Source of the DNA: JBFGRM01 sp041563675
Lineage (GTDB): Bacteria > Nitrospirota > Nitrospiria > Nitrospirales > Nitrospiraceae
NCBI GenBank assembly: GCA_041563675.1
Contig: JBFGRM010000022.1
Location: 1 to 19,585, forward strand
Reading direction: 5' to 3'
DNA: 19,585 nucleotides
Shown here piece by piece: positions 6,727 to 13,110 of this stretch. A model generated the notes under the pieces. That model saw only the letters and a program-made list of their open reading frames with translations. It ran no database searches and had not been told where the DNA came from. The first letter of the stretch is position 1, and every line of letters begins with the position of its first letter. The translations under genes and the position numbers were made by a program.

Positions 6727-7758
6727 TCAGCGTGCAAGCACGCGGTGAACAATCTCGCCCGCGCGCTCGATGTCGCGCTTGCCGACATCGAGGTGGGTCA
6801 CCGCGCGAAAGGTCTGCCCGCCGACACAATTGACGAGCACCCCTTCCTCCTTCAACGCCTTGACGATGTCGCTGCCCGAGAGGTGCGGCGTGATCACGTC
6901 GAACATGACGATGTTCGTCTGCACCGCCGCCGGATCGACGGCCACGCCGGGAGCCTTTGCGAGCAGGGAGGCCAGCAGCCGCGCGTGCTGATGGTCATCT
7001 TTTAGTCGGTCAATGTTGTGCTCGAGCGCAAAAATCCCGGCCGCGGCGATGATGCCGGCCTGGCGCATGGCTCCGCCGTACATGCGTCGAAACCGGCGCA
7101 GCGACTCCATTAGCGACAGGTTGTCGGTGACGATCACTGAGCCGACCGGCGCGCCGAGGCCCTTGGAGAGACAGAAGGAGACCGTGTCGAAAGGCCGCGC
7201 GTAGTCAGAGGCCGAGACCCCGGTGGCGACCACGGCATTGAACAGCCGCGCTCCGTCCAGGTGCATGGGCAAGCCGTGGCGACGGGCGACCTCATGAATG
7301 CGCGTGACAGTCTCGATTGGATAGACCGTGCCGCCGCCGGTATTGTGCGTGTTTTCGAGCCAGATCAACGCGGTTTGGACGGTATGGGGATCCCTGGGCC
7401 GGATCGCCGCCTCGACCTGGTCGGGGGTCAGCAGGCCGCGGCGCCCCTCCAGCCCATGAAACTGCGCCCCGGACAGCGCCGCGCCCGCTCCTTGCTCGTA
7501 CCGGATCACATGGGAGCGGTGGTCCGCGATCACCTCCCGCCCGGGCTGCGTTTGCACGCGCAGGGACAACTGGTTGGCCATGGTGCCCGACGGCACAAAC
7601 AGCGCCGCCGCTTTGCCTAGGAGCGCCGCCGCCATCTCCTGCAACCGGTTGACCGTCGGATCCTCCCCATACACGTCATCCCCGACGGCCGCTCGGGCCA
7701 TCGCCTCCCGCATCGCGTCCGACGGTTTGGTCACGGTGTCGCTGCGAAGGTCGATCAT
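6727..7758 (-). CDS. ltaE: low-specificity L-threonine aldolase
   Basis: This PLP enzyme cleaves L-threonine or allo-threonine to glycine and acetaldehyde. The protein has 343 residues, the usual length for the family. It begins MIDLRSDTVTKPSDAMREAM, a typical family start, and the following GDDVYGEDPTVNRLQ is also diagnostic. VPSGTMANQL, His80 (the likely PLP ring-stacking residue), and Asp168 and Arg171 in HLDGARLFN are present. FCLSKGLGAPVGS contains Lys199, the probable Schiff-base lysine. The ATG at 7758 is supported by GGAG seven bases upstream and by a promoter about 35 bases away. The upstream open frame to 7992 has no family sequence. It is divergent from the ProA-like gene, and both lie close to amino-acid metabolism, but no shared pathway is evident. 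Confidence 0.95.
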   Translation of the reverse strand: MIDLRSDTVTKPSDAMREAMARAAVGDDVYGEDPTVNRLQEMAAALLGKAAALFVPSGTMANQLSLRVQTQPGREVIADHRSHVIRYEQGAGAALSGAQFHGLEGRRGLLTPDQVEAAIRPRDPHTVQTALIWLENTHNTGGGTVYPIETVTRIHEVARRHGLPMHLDGARLFNAVVATGVSASDYARPFDTVSFCLSKGLGAPVGSVIVTDNLSLMESLRRFRRMYGGAMRQAGIIAAAGIFALEHNIDRLKDDHQHARLLASLLAKAPGVAVDPAAVQTNIVMFDVITPHLSGSDIVKALKEEGVLVNCVGGQTFRAVTHLDVGKRDIERAGEIVHRVLAR

Positions 7759-7794
7759 GAACGCGCTCCACGCAGACCGGCAGGGTCGCCGCGC

Positions 7795-7824
7795 ATCATA
7801 CGGAACCCGGTCGTCCGCTGACAA
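7795..7824 (-). promoter_or_regulatory. sigma70-like promoter for ltaE
   Basis: On the minus strand TTGTCA (plus-strand 7819-7824) and TATGAT (7795-7800) are 18 bases apart, each five of six to consensus. Transcription would start about 30 bases before the ltaE ATG, leaving room for its GGAG ribosome site. The rest of the 260-base divergent gap (7825-8018) shows no convincing promoter for the rightward gene. Confidence 0.6.
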
Positions 7825-8018
7825 GCCGTCGGCCTCGGCCTCGGCACGATGACCGGCGCCAGCCCTCCGCCGACGAGCAGCCCGAGACGGCCGCTGGCGA
7901 AGAACGAACGTCCCATGATACCATCCGGCGCCCCGAAACTCGTGCAGAAATTGAGCATCCACGGATTTGGTCAACGTCGAGACACCGCCCACGCGATCGT
8001 GGCGGCCGGAGAAGAACC

Positions 8019-9389
8019 ATGGTTGAACTGCCCCTTAAGCTCCACGTCGAACGGCTCCTAAAAACGGCCCGCGCCGCGGCTCGGCCGCTCTCGTATCTGG
8101 AAGGCCGGGTCAAGACGGAAGCGCTGCTGGCGATCGCCCAGCGTCTCGAGGATCAGGAAGAGGCGATCCTGGAGGCCAATCGACAGGACGTCGAACACGT
8201 CGGCAAGACCCTCGAGGGAGAAGGCAGTCGCGAACGGGTCAGGGAGGCCGTCGAGCGGGTCACGCTCACCGCCGAGGATGTGCGGGACATGGCCGCGAGC
8301 GTCCGGCAGATTGCGGAGTACCCCGATCCGGTCGGCGACACGCCGCACCTGTGGACCCGGCCCAACGGCATGATGGTCAGCCGCGTCCGCGTGCCCATCG
8401 GCGTGATCGCGGTGATCTCGGATTTCGGCCCCCCCGTCGCGGTGGAGTCGCTCAGCCTCTGCTTGAAGTCCGGCAATGTCTGCGTGCTGCGGACGCATCC
8501 GGACTGGAACCTGACCAACCAGGTCATCTTCGCGCTGTTCCAAGCTGCGCTCGAGGAGGCCGGGGTCCCCGCCGGCGCCGTATCGCTCATCGATCGGACG
8601 GAGCGGGAGGCCGCCCTGGAGCTGCTCAAGGTCCCGAAGCTCGTGGATGCGGTCATTCCTCGCGGCGGGGCGAGCCTGAAAAAGATCGTGACGGAGCAGG
8701 CCCGCATGCCCGTCCTCTGCAACGACGCCGGCGTGTGCACGATCTATGTGGACGGGGATGCCGATCTTCCCATGGCCCAGAACATTGTCGCCAACTCCAA
8801 AGCGCAGCAGACGACCGCACCCAACTCCGTCGACACGCTCCTCGTCCACAAGACCATCGCGCGGCCGTTGCTGCCCGGACTCACGCGCCGGATGCTGGAT
8901 GATTACAAGGTCGAGGTCCGCGGCTGTCCGGAGACGATGGCGTTGACGGGCACGTTCGAGCTGCCGTCCTACAAATCCACGGTCGCAGCCACCGACGCGG
9001 ACTGGGGCCAGCAGTACCTCGCGCCCGTTCTTGCGATCAAGGTGGTCGACGACATGGACGAAGCGTTGGATCACATCGCACGCTACGGTCCCGCGCAGAC
9101 CGTGTCGATCGTCACCCGCGACTACGCCACGGCGATGCGGTTCACACAGGAGGTGGACGCGAGCACCGTCGCCGTCAACGCATCGACCCGGCTCAGCGAT
9201 GCGGTCGAGTATGGACGGGGCGGGCAGATGGGTCTCAGCTCGGGACGCCTACACGCCCGGGGGCCGGTCGCGTTGGAGGAGCTGACCTGCGAGAAGTATG
9301 TGATCCTCGGCACGGGCCAACTGCGCCAGCCCCATCCGGTCCCAACCGTGTACGAAGACGCCATCATGCTCAAGAAGGGAATGGGCTGA
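8019..9389 (+). CDS. divergent ProA-like (gamma-glutamyl phosphate reductase family) protein lacking the catalytic Cys
   Basis: The 456-residue protein is plainly homologous to ProA, which reduces gamma-glutamyl phosphate to glutamate semialdehyde in proline synthesis. Shared segments include SLCLKSGN (145-152), VIPRGGASLKKI, GVCTIYVD, VNASTRLSD and LHARGP. Several active-site regions are changed. The loop holding the nucleophile, NAKTQRPSTCN in E. coli ProA, reads NSKAQQTTAPN here, placing Pro268 where the cysteine should be (codon 8820-8822, CCC). The substrate-side motif YEARPNVTVD is replaced by SDFGPPVAVE, and the ILRGGKE region by VLRTHPDW. It is also longer than the 417-residue E. coli enzyme. 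GGAG at 8007-8010 precedes the ATG by eight bases. No proB lies nearby. It probably does not catalyse the ProA reaction, so the symbol proA is withheld. A changed or non-catalytic role is inferred. Confidence 0.85.
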   Translation: MVELPLKLHVERLLKTARAAARPLSYLEGRVKTEALLAIAQRLEDQEEAILEANRQDVEHVGKTLEGEGSRERVREAVERVTLTAEDVRDMAASVRQIAEYPDPVGDTPHLWTRPNGMMVSRVRVPIGVIAVISDFGPPVAVESLSLCLKSGNVCVLRTHPDWNLTNQVIFALFQAALEEAGVPAGAVSLIDRTEREAALELLKVPKLVDAVIPRGGASLKKIVTEQARMPVLCNDAGVCTIYVDGDADLPMAQNIVANSKAQQTTAPNSVDTLLVHKTIARPLLPGLTRRMLDDYKVEVRGCPETMALTGTFELPSYKSTVAATDADWGQQYLAPVLAIKVVDDMDEALDHIARYGPAQTVSIVTRDYATAMRFTQEVDASTVAVNASTRLSDAVEYGRGGQMGLSSGRLHARGPVALEELTCEKYVILGTGQLRQPHPVPTVYEDAIMLKKGMG

Positions 9390-9408
9390 AAAAGCGGGGA
9401 ACGAGGAG

Positions 9409-9465
9409 CGAGGAACGATGAGCACAAGACAACGTCTTTCCGGACTCTCTGCTCATCGTTCCTCG
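9409..9465. repeat. 16-bp perfect inverted repeat, possible terminator
   Basis: CGAGGAACGATGAGCA (9409-9424) is exactly complementary to 9450-9465, with a 25-base loop between. A further copy of the GCTCATCGCTGA-like word follows at about 9471-9482. It fills the 97-base gap between the ProA-like gene and the methyltransferase gene. It may stop or stabilise the upstream transcript, and its sequence style resembles dispersed intergenic repeats. Confidence 0.65.
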
Positions 9466-9486
9466 TTCAGCGCTCATCGCTGAGTC

Positions 9487-10992
9487 GTGACTGATCGCCC
9501 CGGACTTCAGACCGCGATTGAACGCCACCTCGCCTGGTGGGGCCTCCGGTACGCCGGGTCGGATGAGCGATACGATGAGTGGCAGCGCCAGGTCCTCCCC
9601 GCGGAGCTGCGCGCCCGCCTCACTCACCTGCTGGAGGCCAAACGCCACTCACAATCGGTTGCCGACGACGTCGCCTTTTACGACGCCTCCGTTGATCCCG
9701 CCGTTCTTTCCGTCCTCTACAGCCAGCGGTATCAATTCTACGTCGCGGTTGGGCCGGCGTTGGGGGATCGCCTCGGCTCGGCGCAGCGCATTCTCGATCT
9801 CGGCTGCGGTCCGGGAATCCTCACGACGTTCTACGCCGCCCATCGCCCAGACCGCGAGTTCCTCGGGTTGGATCGATCGCCCTCGTGCATCGAGACCGCA
9901 CGCCAGCGCGGGGCGTCGTTGAACCTGACGAACATTCAGTTTGTCTGTGCGGACCTGACGGCCTGGACGCCTGACACGCGCGTGGACCTGATCCTCTCCG
10001 CGCAGGCCCTCTTCCAGGCGGAGCAGGACCCGGGCCTGCCCAGCCGTTCCTGGCAGACCTTCGAGCGTCCGGACGATCCGCTGCGCCAGGCCGCCTTTGA
10101 GCGACGGACCGGGCTCGGCGGGAGACTCGACCGGCTGCCCGACCTCCTGACTGTGAACGGGCGTGTCGTGCTGTTCGAGAAGACCGGACACCTGGCCCGC
10201 CGCGTGCCGTTTCAACGGGCGTTGGCCTCCCGCGGCTTCCGTTTGTTGGAGCCGCCCTTGCCGCTCCCGGACGGCCAGGGGGAGGGCGCCTCGGCGGCCG
10301 ACCTGCTGTACGTCCTCGGCAGATCTGACGCGCGCGGGGGGACCGAGAGCCTGGCCTCCTGGCCGGAGTCGCCACACATTGCGTCGCGGGACGAGGTCTC
10401 ACTCTGCCACGGGGCAGCGGCCACTGCGAACTGGTCCCGGCTGCCCGGCAGGCAAGTCACCGCGGCGGACCGCCCGGGAGCCGGTCGCGGGGACCGCAGC
10501 GCCGAGCTCGGGCGTGCAGCCGCCTCTTTCGCCTACCTTTATATGGCGGCAGGATCATCTCCACCCGTGCTACTCCTCGCACCCATGCACGCACACCCGT
10601 TCTTGGCCTCCCTGTTTCACCAGGTGTCGACGACCGGCGACGATCCTCGGGCCGTGCTCAGGGAGGCGCTGGGGACAACCACCGCCATGCCGCCGGCCGA
10701 GGAGGATGCCGCTCAGGCGCCGCTGTATGAGAATCACACGGCGGCGGCTCAAGCCGCCTGGGAGGCCCTGCCCGGCAGAATGGTCGAGAAACAGACGGAA
10801 GCGTCAGAGGCGGATGGGCGGCAGCTCCATATCGAGCTCGGGACCTCGGACGGCCTGGTATTCGTGTACTGTGCCAATACCTTCGACCAGCGCCAGCTCG
10901 TCGTCATGGATCCGTCGCGCCGCGCCCTCCTGGAGGCCTATTACGCCGAGCTGTTGGAGGCGAACCGCTCGGTCCTCGACGCGCCGGCGTGA
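9487..10992 (+). CDS. class I SAM-dependent methyltransferase with an unassigned C-terminal half
   Basis: The protein has 501 residues. Motif I, RILDLGCGPG (101-110), and the acidic end of strand two, FLGLDRS (Asp129), define a Rossmann-type S-adenosylmethionine site. IQFVCADLTAW (150-160) and VDLILSAQALF continue the fold to about residue 280. The N-terminal 95 residues are helical and may help bind substrate. Residues from about 290 on have no recognisable domain; they include Ala- and Gly-rich linkers, an ASFAYLYMAAGSS segment and a terminal helix, RALLEAYYAELLEANRS. The start is a GTG at 9487 without a clear ribosome site, directly after an inverted repeat, so the true start is uncertain. 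It precedes the radical SAM cluster by 189 bases, but that gap has its own promoter. The substrate is unknown. Confidence 0.8.
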   Translation: MTDRPGLQTAIERHLAWWGLRYAGSDERYDEWQRQVLPAELRARLTHLLEAKRHSQSVADDVAFYDASVDPAVLSVLYSQRYQFYVAVGPALGDRLGSAQRILDLGCGPGILTTFYAAHRPDREFLGLDRSPSCIETARQRGASLNLTNIQFVCADLTAWTPDTRVDLILSAQALFQAEQDPGLPSRSWQTFERPDDPLRQAAFERRTGLGGRLDRLPDLLTVNGRVVLFEKTGHLARRVPFQRALASRGFRLLEPPLPLPDGQGEGASAADLLYVLGRSDARGGTESLASWPESPHIASRDEVSLCHGAAATANWSRLPGRQVTAADRPGAGRGDRSAELGRAAASFAYLYMAAGSSPPVLLLAPMHAHPFLASLFHQVSTTGDDPRAVLREALGTTTAMPPAEEDAAQAPLYENHTAAAQAAWEALPGRMVEKQTEASEADGRQLHIELGTSDGLVFVYCANTFDQRQLVVMDPSRRALLEAYYAELLEANRSVLDAPA

Positions 10993-11068
10993 GCCCAGGG
11001 GACTGGCTCCGCCGTCTGCGGCAGTGCCTGCCCCCATTCCTCTAGCGCCCAGGCAGTGCCTGTCCCCC
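10991..11068. repeat. repeat-rich gap: direct 16-17 bp repeats plus short inverted repeat
   Basis: GGCAGTGCCTGCCCCC (11020-11035) and GGCAGTGCCTGTCCCCC (11052-11068) are near-identical direct copies 32 bases apart. Just before them GAGCC (10991-10995) and GGCTC (11005-11009) form an inverted pair around CCAG...CTGG. The words resemble GGGACAGGCACTGCC-type dispersed repeats of GC-rich genomes. The element lies between the methyltransferase stop and the radical SAM promoter. Confidence 0.55.
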
Positions 11069-11076
11069 TTGCTCAC

Positions 11077-11106
11077 TTGACCCTGCCTCTCAGAGCCGCA
11101 TAGAAT
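11077..11106 (+). promoter_or_regulatory. sigma70-like promoter for the radical SAM gene pair
   Basis: TTGACC (11077-11082) and TAGAAT (11101-11106) are 18 bases apart, each five of six to consensus. The leader of about 70 bases before the ATG at 11182 contains a GC-rich imperfect inverted repeat (GCCCCGG at 11114-11120 with CCGGGGC at 11146-11152). That structure could be regulatory, but it carries no recognisable riboswitch core. Confidence 0.65.
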
Positions 11107-11181
11107 GGGCTTCGCCCCGGGGTCCGGCCGAGGTGTCTGCGCCGGCCGGGGCTCACCCCTTTCGATCGGGAGCTTGGCGGC

Positions 11182-13086
11182 ATGAAGGTAGAGTATTCCA
11201 AAGGCACTCGGGCCAGTTCCGAACTCATTCAGATACATAGGCAAACATCAGAGGCGGCCAGCGGGCGCAAGATGAAGGTCATGCTCATCTTCCCCCCCGA
11301 CTGGTACCCCTCCGAGCCCTACCTCAGCCTCCCGACCCTCACCGCCGTTCTCCGCGCCGCAGGCCATGACGTCATTCAAAAGGACGTCAACCTGGAGATG
11401 TACGACTGGTTCTTCAGCGAAGATTTTCTGAAGCGCGTGTTGCGGCGGGTGCCCCAGCAGTTGGACCGGCTCCGGAAGCTTTCCAAACGGCGTGACCTGG
11501 AGGAATGGGAGCAGGACCTGCAGCTCGCCCTCTGCGACTTGACGCGGGAGAAGATCGCCGACCTCGCGACCAAGGCGGAACGGGCCAAGGCCATCGTGCG
11601 CGGGGAAGACTTCTATGAGGCGGATCAGCTGGAACGGGCCATCAACACCTTTCGTGAGGTCACGTCGATCATCTCGCTCGTCTACGCGCCGGCGCGGATC
11701 TGCATGCCTCCCATGGAGACGGACCTTTCGTACCGCGTCTTCCAGTCGTCCGACGTGCTTGACGCGGTGCAGGACCAACAGGTCAACGTCTACCGGGATG
11801 TCTTCGAGCACCTGGTCAAGCCGGCCATCGTCGCCGAGCAGCCGGACGTCGTGGGGATTTCCATCGTGCTCCAACAGCAGCTGTTCTCCTCCATGACGTT
11901 TTGCGCGCTCATCAAAGAGCATTTTCCCCACATCCACGTCACGATCGGCGGCAACACGGTCACCAGACTTCGCGACGTGCTGCCGAACGCGCCCAGCCTG
12001 TTTGCCCAGTTCGACACGGCGGTGGTCTACGAAGGAGAGACGGCGTTTCTCCAACTCATCGAAGCGGTCGGCGCGCAGCGGGAGCTCAGCGGCATTCCCA
12101 ACGTCCTGTACAAGGACGACGCGGGGATTCATACCTCCGAGCTGACCTACTCGGAAGACATGCCGTCGCTGCCGCCGCCGGACTTTGACGGGCTGCCCCT
12201 GGATCGCTACTTCGTACCGACCCGTGTGCTTCCCTACCTGGCCACGCGAGGCTGCTATTGGGGACGATGCGAGTTCTGCGACCACGGCGAGGGCTATACG
12301 GCCGGGTACCGCACCAAGAAGATCGAGCAGATCGTCGAGGAGATCCAGCACCTGACGGATCGATACCAGACCCGGCATTTCCACTTCACGGATGAATCCT
12401 ACCCACCGGCCCTGTTCCGCAAGCTGACGCGCCGACTCATCGAGACGAACACGAACATCGCCTGGACCACACACATGCGGTTCGAGAAGGGTCTTCTGGA
12501 CCAGGAAGTTTGGAACGACGCCGCCGCATCCGGGTGCAAGTATCTCCACTTCGGATACGAGTCGGGGAGCGAGCGGGTGCTGAAGCTCATGGACAAGGCG
12601 GTCACCACGGAGGTCATGGAGCGGAGCCTGCAGCTCTCCTCGGGCGTGGGGATCTGGAACCACGTGATGGGGTTTTTCGGGTTCCCGGGCGAGACCGAGA
12701 CCGACGCGCGCGTCTCCATCAAATTCTTGGAGGACCATCGCGACCACGTCCATTCGATCGGATTCGGCACGTTCGACCTGAGCCGACATACCCCCATCGC
12801 CAAAAATCCGGAGAAGTTCGGGGTGACACCGTACAAGAATCCCGAATGGGACCTCGCGCTGGATTACTATTACACGGTGAGCCAGGGCCTCAGCATCGCC
12901 GACGCCGAACGTGTCTTCGAGGAGTTCGAGCGCAACCACTATCCCGGCTGGGATCTGAAGATCTTCATCCGGGAATACGTCTTTCTCTACGTGGCCCGGT
13001 TCGGGACGAACCGGCTGCCCGCCTTGCAATTCAATCCGGAGCACTACACCGAGGTGTCAGGAAACGTCGGGGCGCCGGTCGGGTAG
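11182..13086 (+). CDS. B12-binding-type radical SAM protein, copy 1
   Basis: The protein has 634 residues. Residues 31-60 (MKVMLIFPP...PTLTAVLRAAGHDV) begin a cobalamin-binding-like Rossmann domain. This continues, after a long charged helical insertion (about 75-200), with PDVVGISIVLQ, HIHVTIGGN (250-258) and VVYEGE (281-286). The radical SAM domain opens with PYLATRGCYWGRCEFCDHG. Its cluster cysteines are 358, 363 and 366, a CX4CX2C spacing known in some B12-type radical SAM proteins and one residue longer than the usual CX3CX2C. FTDESYPP, GYESGSERVLKLMDK and FFGFPGETE are typical strands and loops of that barrel. Such enzymes perform methylations or rearrangements with radical chemistry, and the substrate here is unknown. 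The ATG at 11182 follows GGGAG; an internal ATG at 11272 is an alternative. The next gene is a tandem paralogue. Confidence 0.88.
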   Translation: MKVEYSKGTRASSELIQIHRQTSEAASGRKMKVMLIFPPDWYPSEPYLSLPTLTAVLRAAGHDVIQKDVNLEMYDWFFSEDFLKRVLRRVPQQLDRLRKLSKRRDLEEWEQDLQLALCDLTREKIADLATKAERAKAIVRGEDFYEADQLERAINTFREVTSIISLVYAPARICMPPMETDLSYRVFQSSDVLDAVQDQQVNVYRDVFEHLVKPAIVAEQPDVVGISIVLQQQLFSSMTFCALIKEHFPHIHVTIGGNTVTRLRDVLPNAPSLFAQFDTAVVYEGETAFLQLIEAVGAQRELSGIPNVLYKDDAGIHTSELTYSEDMPSLPPPDFDGLPLDRYFVPTRVLPYLATRGCYWGRCEFCDHGEGYTAGYRTKKIEQIVEEIQHLTDRYQTRHFHFTDESYPPALFRKLTRRLIETNTNIAWTTHMRFEKGLLDQEVWNDAAASGCKYLHFGYESGSERVLKLMDKAVTTEVMERSLQLSSGVGIWNHVMGFFGFPGETETDARVSIKFLEDHRDHVHSIGFGTFDLSRHTPIAKNPEKFGVTPYKNPEWDLALDYYYTVSQGLSIADAERVFEEFERNHYPGWDLKIFIREYVFLYVARFGTNRLPALQFNPEHYTEVSGNVGAPVG

Positions 13087-13110
13087 GGAGGCTGCAGTCA
13101 AGGACCAGTC

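Noticed and set aside
7755..8018. Short open frames in the gap between ltaE and the ProA-like gene
   Set aside because: They have no ribosome sites or family motifs, and they overlap the ltaE promoter.
11107..11181. Cobalamin riboswitch upstream of the B12-type radical SAM pair
   Set aside because: I looked for one because of the cofactor, but no B12-box core (GCCACTG-like) is visible. Only a GC-rich stem is present.
11248..13044. 598-codon open frame on the minus strand opposite radical SAM copy 1
   Set aside because: The opposite strand has a conserved cluster motif and strong paralogy. The antisense translation is low-complexity in Asp, Val, Arg and Leu.
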